Below, piece by piece: positions 44,551 through 53,601 of a stretch of DNA of 64,000 nucleotides; position 1 is the stretch's first letter, and every line of letters starts with the position of its first letter. The position numbers and the translations under genes were made by a program. This DNA comes from Halanaerobiaceae bacterium. GTDB lineage: Bacteria > Bacillota > Halanaerobiia > Halanaerobiales > Halarsenatibacteraceae. The DNA is taken from positions 1-64,000 of the forward strand of contig PWEJ01000020.1 in the NCBI GenBank assembly GCA_003553485.1, in the 5' to 3' direction. Under the pieces are notes generated by a model. The model was given only the letters and a program-made list of their open reading frames with translations. It searched no databases and was not told the DNA's origin.

Positions 44551-45888
44551 TTATCCTTTGAGAACCACTAAGGGTTTTAACCGGGCTATAGGATGAGCCA
44601 GCTGGCTTTCCTGCAGGGAATCAATAACCAGGGAGATATCTTTATAAGCCAGGGGTGATTCATCGAGCATATTCCCGCCGCTGGAAGAAACCGCTTTAAC
44701 TTCCCCTAAACTGGAACGATGCTGCTCCTGGGTTATAGATTTCTTAGCCTGAGTGCGGCTCATTTTGCGGCCAGCACCATGAGCTGTTGACTGCAGGGCC
44801 AGGGCTGTATTTTCACTATTTAAAGATTTGACTACATAACTGGAGGTGCCCATGGAACCAGGAATAAGAGCAGGAGTATCATTGCTAAGCCTGGTAGCGC
44901 CCTTGCGATGCACCAAGACCCTTTGCTCCTGGCCGGCAATAATGTGGGTTTCCCAGCGTGCTATATTATGAGTGTGATCATAATAGAGCTTTAACTCTGA
45001 TTGAGGAAATAAATCCCGCCAGATTTCTCTAAGACGCTGGGTCAATAATTCTCGATTAGCATAGGCAAAGTTGGCTGCACAACCCATGGCTGCTAAATAG
45101 TCCTGTCCTTCAGGACTATTTAGGGGGAAATGGGCCAGGTTTTTAACAGGAAAAGAGAGATTATATTTCTGCTGACATTTTTCAGCTAATTTTAAATAAT
45201 CTTTGCAGATCTGATGGCCAAAACCCCGGGAGCCAGTATGGAGCATAACTACAACTTCTCCCTGTTTAAAGTCACTCTCTGGCTGGGAATTTACCACCTG
45301 CTGAACTTCTAAGAAATGATTGCCTGAGCCCAGGGTGTTTAACTGTGTTATACCTCTATTGATAGCTTTTTTTGAGACAGCTGAGCTATCAGCTCCAGGG
45401 AAGGAGCCCTGGTCTTCACACCTTGATAATATGACTTCATCCAGGAGATTTAACTGGGCTAAAGCCGGAAGTCCCTGGGTGATAATCTGCTTGAATTCAC
45501 TTTCAGAGAATTTAAGCGAGGAACTTTTGCCCAGGCCGGCAGGTATGCGCTTACGCAGTTCCTGTAATAAATTGTTGCTAAGATTATTTAGTTCTTCCAG
45601 AGTCAGACCTGTTTTAAGCAACCTTACCCCACAGTTAATATCAAAGCCCACGGCTCCAGGTGATATGGGTCCTCCCTCTTCACTGGCCATCACTCCACCA
45701 ATGGGCAGGCCATATCCCTGATGCAAATCCGGCATGCCGACAACAGCCAAAACTCCTGGCACAGTAGCTGCGGTTAACAGTTGATTTAAAGCTTCCCTTT
45801 CAATTTCCTGATATATTCTATGAGAAGTGAAGAGCTTTACTGGACAGTTCATGTCATCCTCGGCTGGAAAATTATAATAAATTCCCAT
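44551..45888 (-). CDS. rtcB: RtcB RNA ligase
   Basis: GTP- and manganese-dependent ligase that joins 2',3'-cyclic phosphate or 3'-phosphate and 5'-OH RNA ends. The motifs are PIGGVMA, FDINCGVRLL (the metal Cys), LGSGNHFLEVQ, HTGSRGFGHQ and YDHTHNIARWE. The guanylated His is in VHRKGATRLS and the ending includes STAHGAGRKMSR. At 445 residues it is within the family range. ATG 45888 follows AGGGGAGG. I see no archease or RtcR gene nearby, so regulation and pairing are unknown. Confidence 0.95.
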   Translation of the reverse strand: MGIYYNFPAEDDMNCPVKLFTSHRIYQEIEREALNQLLTAATVPGVLAVVGMPDLHQGYGLPIGGVMASEEGGPISPGAVGFDINCGVRLLKTGLTLEELNNLSNNLLQELRKRIPAGLGKSSSLKFSESEFKQIITQGLPALAQLNLLDEVILSRCEDQGSFPGADSSAVSKKAINRGITQLNTLGSGNHFLEVQQVVNSQPESDFKQGEVVVMLHTGSRGFGHQICKDYLKLAEKCQQKYNLSFPVKNLAHFPLNSPEGQDYLAAMGCAANFAYANRELLTQRLREIWRDLFPQSELKLYYDHTHNIARWETHIIAGQEQRVLVHRKGATRLSNDTPALIPGSMGTSSYVVKSLNSENTALALQSTAHGAGRKMSRTQAKKSITQEQHRSSLGEVKAVSSSGGNMLDESPLAYKDISLVIDSLQESQLAHPIARLKPLVVLKG

Positions 45889-45983
45889 GCTAATCTGCCT
45901 CCCCTTAGAATAAAAAAATTGTTAAACAAAGAACTTTGTCTATACTTTATTTTAACAGATTATAACTAAAGAAGCCAATAAAA

Positions 45984-46017
45984 AAACTTCCCGTTAATGT
46001 ATCTTAACGGGAAGTTT
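45984..46017 (-). terminator. Intrinsic terminator of the alanine symporter gene
   Basis: 14-bp perfect stem AAACTTCCCGTTAA (45984-45997) with TTAACGGGAAGTTT (46004-46017). On the minus strand it is followed by a T run, so it ends transcription from the symporter. Confidence 0.85.
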
Positions 46018-46047
46018 GGCAGTTTATTTAATTATTAGCCTTTACCC

Positions 46048-47421
46048 TTAGGCGGAGTGTTTTTTAGATTCTAAGAAGCTGTCCTTCTCTTTGGCTAATT
46101 TACCTCCTAACACTATAAGTGCTATCAGGTTTGGAGCTGCCATTAAACCATTCATGGTATCAGCTAAAAGCCAGATGGGTTCTAAAGCTCCTACCGCACC
46201 AACAAAGAGAAAGCCGAGGAAGAGAACCCGATAGGGGAGAACAACCTTTTCTCCGAAGATATATTCCCAGCTCTCTTCTCCATAGAAACACCAGGTCAGC
46301 ATGGTGGTGTAGGCAAATATAATAATACTTATATTTATAATATATCCACCGGGACCGGGGAGGCCGGTTTCAAAACCTACAGTTGCTAGAACTGCCCCTG
46401 TTTCACCACTGGGCAGAGCATCGGTGACTATTATAATAAGGCCAGTCATTGTGGCGACGATGATGGTATCAATAAAAACTTCCCAGATTCCCCACATGCC
46501 CTGACGGGCAGGAGTATTTTTAGCCTGGGCATGGACGATGGAAGCTGCTCCTAAGCCAGCTTCATTGGAGAAAATACCCCGGGCAACACCAAATTGAAGG
46601 GTCTGGCGAACAGCAGCACCGGCAAAACCACCCACGGCAGAGGCGGGGTTAAAGGCATAGTAAAAAATATCTCTAAAGGCCCCGGGAATAGCACCGATAT
46701 TGAGAATCAGGATAACTAATCCTCCTGCAAAATAGAGAATGGCCATAATAGGTACTAGCCTTTCAGCTACTTTACCAATTCTTTTAACTCCTCCTAGGGT
46801 AACCAGAGCAACAAAAACAACTACGACAATACCGGTTACATAGGTGGGAACCCCAAAACCATCAGCAGCAGCTTCGGCCAGGGTATTAGACTGCACCATA
46901 TTTCCAATACCAAAGGCAGCTACCCCGGCTAAAAAGGCATAGAGAACGGCTAGCCACTTCCAGTTTTTCCCCATTCCTTTTTCAATGTAATACATAACTC
47001 CACCGGATATGCGGGCATTACCCTCTTCATCTTCGTCTTCAGTACGGTATTTAAGTCCTAGAGCAGCTTCTCCAAATTTAGTAGCCATCCCGACTAGGGC
47101 GGAGATCCACATCCAGAACATGGCGCCTGGCCCACCCAGGGCTAAAGCAGTACCAACACCAGCTATGTTACCAACACCCAGGGTGGCTGCCATCGCAGAA
47201 CTAACAGCCTGAAAGGAAGTTAAAATTCCTCCCTCTTTTTCTTCTTCGCGTCGAAAGAACCTGCCAAAACTATGGTCCCAGGCTTCTTTTAGATGAGTAA
47301 ATTGAAAGAAATCAATGCGGATAGTAAGATAAAGTCCGGTACCAATTAGCAGGATTAAAAAAGGAGGCCCCCATACAATTTCATTGATAACGTCATTAAA
47401 CTCCAATAATGTGTCTAACAC
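46048..47421 (-). CDS. Sodium:alanine (AGCS) symporter
   Basis: Membrane carrier of the alanine/glycine:cation symporter family (AlsT/DagA type) with about 10-11 helices. The family signature is GNIAGVGTALALGGPGAMFW with MATKFGEAALGLKYR, and FSNEAGLGAASIVHAQA lies later. GTG 47421 is chosen because AAAGGGGGAA precedes it; the frame could extend to 47457 but there is no ribosome site there. The product is 457 residues. It is a second sodium-linked amino acid carrier in addition to the one at 51812. Confidence 0.92.
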   Translation of the reverse strand: MLDTLLEFNDVINEIVWGPPFLILLIGTGLYLTIRIDFFQFTHLKEAWDHSFGRFFRREEEKEGGILTSFQAVSSAMAATLGVGNIAGVGTALALGGPGAMFWMWISALVGMATKFGEAALGLKYRTEDEDEEGNARISGGVMYYIEKGMGKNWKWLAVLYAFLAGVAAFGIGNMVQSNTLAEAAADGFGVPTYVTGIVVVVFVALVTLGGVKRIGKVAERLVPIMAILYFAGGLVILILNIGAIPGAFRDIFYYAFNPASAVGGFAGAAVRQTLQFGVARGIFSNEAGLGAASIVHAQAKNTPARQGMWGIWEVFIDTIIVATMTGLIIIVTDALPSGETGAVLATVGFETGLPGPGGYIINISIIIFAYTTMLTWCFYGEESWEYIFGEKVVLPYRVLFLGFLFVGAVGALEPIWLLADTMNGLMAAPNLIALIVLGGKLAKEKDSFLESKKHSA

Positions 47422-47544
47422 GAAAATTCCCCCTTTTATAAAATTTTGTGTCTTCAATCAAATATTTATAGATGATTGCAAAAACTCCTGCAAGATTATA
47501 CAAATGAATTTATTCTCAAACGTGATTATAATTAAGACCTCTGC

Positions 47545-47573
47545 TGGACTTTATGCTCTTCTTGGTTTATAAT
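47545..47573 (+). promoter_or_regulatory. Promoter candidate for wecB
   Basis: TGGACT (47545-47550), 17-base spacer, TATAAT (47568-47573). The -10 is perfect and the -35 matches 4 of 6. Confidence 0.5.
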
Positions 47574-47618
47574 TTATAAAGAAGCATTAGGACTTGCTGT
47601 TCTTAAGGAGGTTTTACT

Positions 47619-48782
47619 GTGGTGGCAGCCCCGGTTAAAATAATATCGATCTTTGGCACCAGGCCCGAAGCTATTAAAATGGCACCGGTGATAAAATTAT
47701 TGGAAAGAGAAAAAAGCTTTAGCCATAAAACTATATTGACCGGTCAGCATGAAGAGATGTTGACTCAGGTCCTTGATATTTTTTCTCTTAAAGCCGATTA
47801 TAATTTAAAACTAATGGAGCCAGAACAGAGGTTGGCTGACCTGACGGCTAGATGTATAACCGGCCTGACAGAGATTATACAGTCGGAAAAACCGGCTTTG
47901 ATACTTGTCCATGGGGATACAACTACAACCCTGACGGCATCACTGGCAGCATTTTATCAACAAATTCCTCTGGGACATGTGGAAGCAGGTTTAAGGACTG
48001 GCGATAAATACTCCCCTTTCCCTGAGGAAATAAATCGCAGTCTCACCGATAGGCTGGCTGATCTTCATTTTGCGCCCACTGGACTAAACCAGGATAATTT
48101 GAGGGAGGAAGGAATTGTAGCTGAAAAAATTTTTATTACCGGCAATACGGTTATTGATGCTGTCCAGGAAATAGTCGGTGAAGACTATGCTCTGCCTGAA
48201 GAACTTCCTTTAAGCGCGGTGGATTTTCAAAGGAAAAAAGTGATCCTGTTAACGGCTCACCGTCGGGAGAACTTAGGGGCTAACATGAAAAATATATTCC
48301 TGGCAGCCAGAGAGATTATTGAAAAGCATCAGGAGACAGAACTGATATTTCCTGTCCATTTAAACCCTAAAGTAAGGCGGATAGCAGAAGAATTCCTGGC
48401 GGGAGAAGAGAGGATTCACCTCCTTAAACCCCTTGATTATTTAACCTTTATCAACCTGGTGCATAAATCATATCTGGTGTTGACAGACTCAGGAGGAATC
48501 CAGGAGGAAGCTCCCGGGCTGGGAGTACCGGTGGTTTTATTACGAGAGACAACAGAAAGGCCTGAGGCTATCAAGGCGGGGGTTGTTAAAAAGGCCGGCA
48601 CTGACCGGGATAGGATTATTTCTTTAACCAGCAGGTTAATTAATGATAAAGATTTTTATCAGTCAACGGCAGAAAAAGCCAATCCCTATGGAGATGGTAG
48701 GGCTGCCAGGCGCATCAAAAATGTTCTCCTGGAGCATTTTAATTTTGCTCAAGATGTTTTTACTCCCTTTAGTATAGAATAG
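47619..48782 (+). CDS. wecB: UDP-N-acetylglucosamine 2-epimerase (non-hydrolysing)
   Basis: Interconverts UDP-GlcNAc and UDP-ManNAc for envelope polysaccharides. The motifs are GTRPEAIKMAPVIKLL, HGDTTTTLTASLA, HVEAGLRTGDKYSPFPEEIN, LTAHRREN and the C-terminal SGGIQEEAPGLGVPVV with TTERPEA. At 387 residues it is full length. GTG 47619 is 7 bases from AAGGAGG. No other polysaccharide gene is nearby. An MsbA-like exporter gene follows with its own promoter. Confidence 0.95.
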   Translation: MVAAPVKIISIFGTRPEAIKMAPVIKLLEREKSFSHKTILTGQHEEMLTQVLDIFSLKADYNLKLMEPEQRLADLTARCITGLTEIIQSEKPALILVHGDTTTTLTASLAAFYQQIPLGHVEAGLRTGDKYSPFPEEINRSLTDRLADLHFAPTGLNQDNLREEGIVAEKIFITGNTVIDAVQEIVGEDYALPEELPLSAVDFQRKKVILLTAHRRENLGANMKNIFLAAREIIEKHQETELIFPVHLNPKVRRIAEEFLAGEERIHLLKPLDYLTFINLVHKSYLVLTDSGGIQEEAPGLGVPVVLLRETTERPEAIKAGVVKKAGTDRDRIISLTSRLINDKDFYQSTAEKANPYGDGRAARRIKNVLLEHFNFAQDVFTPFSIE

Positions 48783-48801
48783 GAGAGACTGACTTTTTTA
48801 T

Positions 48802-48830
48802 TTGTTATAAACAAGGGGCTATGATATAAT
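48802..48830 (+). promoter_or_regulatory. Promoter candidate for the MsbA-like exporter
   Basis: TTGTTA (48802-48807), 17-base spacer ending in the extended -10 TGA, then TATAAT (48825-48830). The -10 is perfect and the -35 matches 4 of 6. Confidence 0.65.
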
Positions 48831-48887
48831 TTTTATGAAAAATAACCAGCTATATCTAATAGCTGATAAATACAGGGGGAGATTGAG

Positions 48888-50708
48888 TTGTCCAAAATAA
48901 AAAAGACTGAGCCGAGAGATAATGAAGAACAAGAAGAAGAGGCTAATAAATATAACTATACTTATAGAGATATGTTATTGAAATTTTATAAGCTTTATCT
49001 TAAGAGGTATAAAGAACAATTCTTTGGCATCCAGTTTTTACATGTTGTTGGAGCAATTTTACTATTGATACCACCTCTAATAATGCGTGAAATTATCGAT
49101 GAGGCTATTCCAGCAGGTAATGTGACAGGTATCTTTACTTTAGCAGGGATTGCTCTGTTGGTCTTTATTATCCAGGCCGTGGTAGAAAAAGTTTCTATTT
49201 TTCATGGTCATCGCATTGCCCAAGAGGTAGTAAGGGATATGCGGGATGAACTTTACCAGCATTATCAGCGTTTATCCATGAGTTTTCATGATAACAAAAA
49301 AACTGGTGAACTGATGTCTAGAATAGTAGATGACTTAAATAAGCTGCAGGAGTTTATCCACCATGGCCCAGAAGCCATCGTTCAGTCCGGGATTTTGCTC
49401 GTTGGAACAGTGGTTATTATGTTAACTTTAAATGTGCAGCTAACACTGGTAGCCCTGATTTTTGTGCCCTTTCTGATAGCCTTTTCTCGTTTTTTGATGA
49501 AAAGGATGCACAGGGCTTTTCGAAAAACTAGAGAAGCAAAGGCTATTATGAATGATAGGTTGGAGGATAATCTGGCAGGAATAAAGGTTATTAAGGCCTT
49601 TGTTAGTGAAGAAAATGAGCTCAGTAGATTTCGCAGGACAACCCAGGACCATACCGACTATCGCCTGGAGGCTTTGAGATATGTCAGCATTCTCTTTCCA
49701 GGTTCCAGGTTATTAAATGGCCTTGGTATTCTGGTGGTTCTGGCTTTCGGTGGTTATATTTCTGCCACTGGAGTTATTTCAGTGGGAACAGTGGTAGCCT
49801 TTTATTTTTATTTAGAACAATTTCGCAACCCCGTTCTGCGGCTTGTTCATATGTCAGAGGATTTAAGTGATACTTTTTCCAGTCTGGAGAGGTTTTATGA
49901 CCATATGGAAAAGACTCCTGCTATTGTAACGGAGATTTCAAAATCTCCTCAAGAACCCAAACTCAAAGGAAGAGTGGAATTTACCAATGTTCATTTTTCC
50001 TACGATAACGAGGAAGAGGTCTTGCAGGGGGTCTCCTTTAATGTAGAACCACAGCAGACGACGGCTTTAGTAGGGCCCAGTGGAGCTGGTAAGACTACAA
50101 TAGTTAGGTTAATACCCAGATTATATGAGCATCAACAGGGAGAGATCACTATTGACGGTAGGTCAGTAAAGGATTTTTCTGTTCGGGACCTCAGAAGCAG
50201 TATTGCTATGGTGATGCAGGATGATTATCTCTTTTCTGATACTGTGGAAGAAAATATTGCCTATGGAAAACCTGGTTCTAGCCGAGAAGAGATAGTAGAG
50301 GCGGCAAAAGCTGCCAATGCTCATGACTTTATTATTGATCTTCCTGATGGTTATGATACGAAAGTAGGGCAGCGGGGTTTGAAATTATCAGGCGGACAGC
50401 GCCAGCGGGTTTCCATTGCCAGAGCATTTTTGAAAAACCCTCAGATTTTAATCCTGGATGAAGCCACTTCTGCTGTGGACCTAGAAACAGAGAAGTTGAT
50501 CCAGGAGGCAATTGAAAGACTAACAGCCAAGAGAACCACTTTTGTTATTGCCCATCGCCTATCCACTATCGTGAATTCAGATCTGATTATCTTTATTGAA
50601 GACGGTAAAATTAGAGAAAAGGGTACCCATAAAGAATTAGTAAGAAAAAGAGGAGAATATTTTAGGTTTTATGAGATGCAGTTTGAGCAAAAGTCAGAAG
50701 CAATTTAA
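48888..50708 (+). CDS. ABC-type exporter half-transporter (MsbA/multidrug type)
   Basis: A 606-residue fused TMD-NBD protein, working as a homodimer or heterodimer. Six helices precede residue 330. The ATPase domain contains Walker A (VGPSGAGKTT, near residue 395), the signature LSGGQRQRVSIARAF, Walker B ILILDEATSAVD and the H-loop VIAHRLSTI. Family members export lipids, peptides or drugs. A charged N-terminal extension (EPRDNEEQEEEANKYN) is not part of the usual TMD. TTG 48888 is 7 bases after AGGGGGA. No partner exporter gene is adjacent. Confidence 0.93.
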   Translation: MSKIKKTEPRDNEEQEEEANKYNYTYRDMLLKFYKLYLKRYKEQFFGIQFLHVVGAILLLIPPLIMREIIDEAIPAGNVTGIFTLAGIALLVFIIQAVVEKVSIFHGHRIAQEVVRDMRDELYQHYQRLSMSFHDNKKTGELMSRIVDDLNKLQEFIHHGPEAIVQSGILLVGTVVIMLTLNVQLTLVALIFVPFLIAFSRFLMKRMHRAFRKTREAKAIMNDRLEDNLAGIKVIKAFVSEENELSRFRRTTQDHTDYRLEALRYVSILFPGSRLLNGLGILVVLAFGGYISATGVISVGTVVAFYFYLEQFRNPVLRLVHMSEDLSDTFSSLERFYDHMEKTPAIVTEISKSPQEPKLKGRVEFTNVHFSYDNEEEVLQGVSFNVEPQQTTALVGPSGAGKTTIVRLIPRLYEHQQGEITIDGRSVKDFSVRDLRSSIAMVMQDDYLFSDTVEENIAYGKPGSSREEIVEAAKAANAHDFIIDLPDGYDTKVGQRGLKLSGGQRQRVSIARAFLKNPQILILDEATSAVDLETEKLIQEAIERLTAKRTTFVIAHRLSTIVNSDLIIFIEDGKIREKGTHKELVRKRGEYFRFYEMQFEQKSEAI

Positions 50709-50793
50709 GGCCAAGGAAGCCTGAGGTAGCTCATAAATACTCTGCAAATATTTTGCTAGGTATCTTGCCTATCCAGGGGAGGGGGAGATGGCA

Positions 50794-51423
50794 ATGTCTT
50801 TTCAGCAACAGCGGGAACAAATGGTGGAAAAACAGCTAAAGAGGCGGGGTATTAAAGATAAAAGAGTACTTGCGGCCTTCATGAAGGTGCCCCGGGAGCT
50901 TTTTGTAGAGAAAAGATTGCAAAAAGCTGCCTATGATGATAGGCCCTTACCGATTGGAGAGGAGCAGACCATAAGTCAGCCTTATATTGTCGCCTACATG
51001 TTGGAAAAGCTGCAAATAAGCCCTGGAGATAGAGTCTTAGAAGTGGGCAGTGGCTGTGGTTATGTTTTGGCTCTTCTGGCAGAAATCGCTAAAGAGGTTT
51101 ATGGCCTTGAAAGAAGAGAAAAGCTGGGGCAGCAGAGCCGACAGACCCTCTCCCGGTTAGGTTATGATAGGGTTGAGGTTAAAATAGGGGATGGGACTAA
51201 AGGCTTGAGGGAGAAAACCCCCTTTGCTAAAATCCTGGTAAGTGCTGCCAGTGCTCAGGTACCTCAAGAATTAAAAGAGCAGTTAAAGGTATCGGGAAAA
51301 ATGATTCTGCCCTTAAGCCAGGGGTTTGGGCAGCGATTAGTTTTACTGACAAAAAGAAACCAGGATAGCTTTTCTCGCCGCAAATTACAGGCCGTCAGAT
51401 TTGTACCCTTAATTGCAGATTGA
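50794..51423 (+). CDS. pcm: Protein-L-isoaspartate O-methyltransferase
   Basis: SAM enzyme that repairs isoaspartyl residues in aged proteins. The N-terminal PCMT motif is PRELFVEKRLQKAAYDDRPL and GEEQTISQPYIVAYM (the family signature); the SAM loop is VLEVGSGCGYVLALLA. The C-terminal VSAASAQVPQELKEQL is also conserved. I chose ATG 50794 since the G-rich ribosome site abuts ATG 50788 but is 7 bases from 50794. The product is 209 residues. It may share a transcript with the exporter. Confidence 0.92.
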   Translation: MSFQQQREQMVEKQLKRRGIKDKRVLAAFMKVPRELFVEKRLQKAAYDDRPLPIGEEQTISQPYIVAYMLEKLQISPGDRVLEVGSGCGYVLALLAEIAKEVYGLERREKLGQQSRQTLSRLGYDRVEVKIGDGTKGLREKTPFAKILVSAASAQVPQELKEQLKVSGKMILPLSQGFGQRLVLLTKRNQDSFSRRKLQAVRFVPLIAD

Positions 51424-51811
51424 TCCTTTTACAGTTCTCTATCCTGTCAGCTAATAAATTGCTTAAATAAAAAATAATAATTGAGTTGGAGTAAGTTATT
51501 TGAGTAATTTGCTCTTTTGATGAAGGAATTTGTTGATTAACCAAGAATTATATAGCAGAAATTCCTTATAGTAATTTTGCAAGGAATTATTATAAGGATT
51601 TTTACTTTTAGCTTTAATTAAATAAAAAAAGGGGGGATATTTAGTACAGATCTATATTAATTTAACCTAGAGAGAATGCAGAAGTATAGGCGTTTATTTT
51701 TGGTTCATAAAGTAAGAAAATTCATACCAGAGTTAATAATTTTATTCTTTCGCCAGGAACATCCGTATTTTGTTGAGTAGTCGGACTGATTTAGAGGAGG
51801 GAGATTAGCTT
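51424..51811 (+). other. 388-base intergenic leader upstream of the sodium symporter
   Basis: No gene seen. It contains a terminator-like hairpin (51560-51605) whose 5' arm can also pair with an upstream segment (51523-51531). After 51606 it is AT-rich with a G6 run at 51631-51636 and no convincing sigma-A or sigma-54 promoter. The final 20 bases carry the GGAGGGAG ribosome site of the symporter. Confidence 0.5.
51560..51605 (+). terminator. A/T-rich hairpin, possible terminator or attenuator
   Basis: 17-base arms AATTCCTTATAGTAATT (51560-51576) and AATTATTATAAGGATTT (51585-51601) pair with one G-U wobble and one mismatch, 8-base loop, then TT and further T. The left arm can alternatively pair with 51523-51531 (9 bp, perfect). 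It could terminate pcm or attenuate the symporter transcript. The low GC makes it weaker than other terminators here. Confidence 0.4.
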
Positions 51812-53290
51812 ATGGATAAGAATAATGATAATTTTAGTACCAGGTTTGGAATTATAGCTGCTTCCATTGGAATGGCTGTAGGAACAGGTAATATTTGGCG
51901 CTTTCCTCGGATTGCTGGTATGTGGGGAGGAGGAACTTTTCTCTTTGCTTTGACTGTAGCGGTAATAGTATGGGCCATCCCGTTACTGATTGGAGAATTT
52001 TTAATTGGTCGGAAAACCAGAGTAGGTAATATAGCTGCCTTTAGAGATTTCATGGGTAAGAAATACACCTGGATGGGAGGCTGGCTGGCCTTTTGCTCTT
52101 TAGGAATTGCCTTTTATTATGCTGTAGTTGCTGGCTGGTCTTTAAGATATTTTATTTTCAGCATTTCCGGGGCAATTTCTCCAGGAGTTGAAGGAGAAGT
52201 TCTCTGGGAAGGATTTATTTCCAGCCCCGGACAGACGATATTATTTCACTTTTTGGCGACTGCTCTGACAGTAGCCATAATTTATCGAGGAATTAAAGGT
52301 GGAGTAGAAAAGGTAATAAATATTCTCCTGCCATCGCTCTTTGTTTTATTAGCAATCCTGGCAGTAAGGGCTTTATTTTTACCTGACGCTCTCGTTGGTT
52401 TGAGGTATTTATTTGTACCTGAATGGGGAGAATTATTAAGTGGAAGAGTGTGGTTAGAGGCCTTCACTCAGGCGGCCTGGTCAACAGGAGCTGGCTGGGG
52501 CCTATTAATGGTTTATGCTGTTTATTCTAGAGAAGAAGAAGATATTGGTCGGAATAGTAGTATTATAGCCTTTGCCGATGTATTGGCTGGTTTTTTAGCC
52601 GGTACAGCAATTTTAATCACGGTCTTTTCTATGGCTCCCTCAGTGGCAGAAGGGGAAGCCATCTTAGATGCCGGTAATGTTGGTCTTACCTTCATTTATA
52701 TTGTCGAACTTTTAGTAGATATGCCTGGAGGAGTTATTGTTGCACCCCTCTTTTTCCTGGCTCTTTCTGTGGCGGCAATATCGTCTCTAACAGCCATGAT
52801 TGAGCTTGGAGCTACCAACCTTATCGATACCGGCTTGAAGAGAAAGAAGGCAGCTCTCCTGGCAGGGTTGATAATATTCATCATGGGAATACCCTCTGCT
52901 ATCTGGATAGACTTTTTAGATAATCAAGACTGGGTCTGGGGAGTTGGCCTTTTAATCAGTGGCCTCCTGGTAGCCATTGCAATTATGAAATATGGAGTTG
53001 AAGATGCCCGGGCTGAAGTTAATGCAATTAGTGATATTCATATAGGCAAGTGGTGGAGTTATTGTATCAGACTCTTTCCTGTAATGTTTATTATCATTTT
53101 TGGCTGGTGGGTGATGCAGTCTATTGAATGGCATCCAGATGACTGGTGGCATCCCTTTGAAGTCTTTAGCACTGGAACAATGATCTTTCAGTGGGGCTTG
53201 CTGGCACTGGTGATGTTTTTCCTCAATGATTTTCTGGCTGATAATTTGCGTGAAGGCAAGATGTTGTCTCCTGAAGAACGCCAAGAATAA
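51812..53290 (+). CDS. Sodium-dependent amino acid transporter (NSS/SNF family, MetP-like)
   Basis: A 492-residue NSS carrier with about 12 helices. Helix 1 has the sodium and substrate signature ASIGMAVGTGNIWRFPRIAG, with the typical helix 6 and 8 (FTQAAWSTGAGWGLLMVYAVYS) regions. NSS proteins take up Trp, Tyr, Met/Ala or proline-type substrates. It is followed 12 bases later by the MetS-like small subunit, and after a terminator by a proline-type dehydrogenase operon, which suggests proline or a related imino acid as cargo. That is inference. ATG follows GGAGGGAG. Confidence 0.93.
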   Translation: MDKNNDNFSTRFGIIAASIGMAVGTGNIWRFPRIAGMWGGGTFLFALTVAVIVWAIPLLIGEFLIGRKTRVGNIAAFRDFMGKKYTWMGGWLAFCSLGIAFYYAVVAGWSLRYFIFSISGAISPGVEGEVLWEGFISSPGQTILFHFLATALTVAIIYRGIKGGVEKVINILLPSLFVLLAILAVRALFLPDALVGLRYLFVPEWGELLSGRVWLEAFTQAAWSTGAGWGLLMVYAVYSREEEDIGRNSSIIAFADVLAGFLAGTAILITVFSMAPSVAEGEAILDAGNVGLTFIYIVELLVDMPGGVIVAPLFFLALSVAAISSLTAMIELGATNLIDTGLKRKKAALLAGLIIFIMGIPSAIWIDFLDNQDWVWGVGLLISGLLVAIAIMKYGVEDARAEVNAISDIHIGKWWSYCIRLFPVMFIIIFGWWVMQSIEWHPDDWWHPFEVFSTGTMIFQWGLLALVMFFLNDFLADNLREGKMLSPEERQE

Positions 53291-53302
53291 GGGGTTGATA
53301 AT

Positions 53303-53401
53303 ATGGATATTGAAACTATAATTTGGGTAATTATATTTTATGGCTTTTATATAGGAGTTTTAGGCTGGTTGATAAAGGGTATGGATCCCAGCAAGAAATA
53401 A
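53303..53401 (+). CDS. MetS-like small subunit of the NSS transporter (32 residues)
   Basis: A tiny membrane protein of 32 residues: a single hydrophobic helix (IETIIWVIIFYGFYIGVLGW) followed by the short polar tail LIKGMDPSKK. The size, location 12 bases after an NSS carrier gene and the tail match the MetS family of Corynebacterium-type MetP/MetS transporters, where the small subunit is needed for activity. It has an ATG and a GGGG ribosome site (53291-53294). It is shorter than usual gene-calling limits and easily missed. A strong terminator is 10 bases beyond its stop. Confidence 0.85.
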   Translation: MDIETIIWVIIFYGFYIGVLGWLIKGMDPSKK

Positions 53402-53410
53402 TTTTGCCGG

Positions 53411-53455
53411 TGAGCAGCATCTTCTCTAAGTGTCAGAAGATGCTGCTCATTTTTA
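53411..53455 (+). terminator. Intrinsic terminator after the transporter pair
   Basis: Perfect 15-bp stem TGAGCAGCATCTTCT (53411-53425) with AGAAGATGCTGCTCA (53435-53449), followed by TTTTTA. It separates the transporter from the catabolic operon. Confidence 0.9.
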
Positions 53456-53601
53456 CTTTACCGCATTAAAAAACAGAATTATTAACTTTAAAACTATTCT
53501 GTAATAATCAGGGTTTATTGGCAGGAAAAAGAGGTTGAAGGAAGAAATATAATAAACAGATAGAAGTATTTTACTGAGGAGCAAAGGAGGATCTAAAGAT
53601 A

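Noticed and set aside
53473-53502. Inverted repeat ACAGAAT/ATTCTGT before the proline operon
   Set aside because: 7-bp arms with a 16-base gap in AT-rich sequence; possible operator but not distinguishable from chance.
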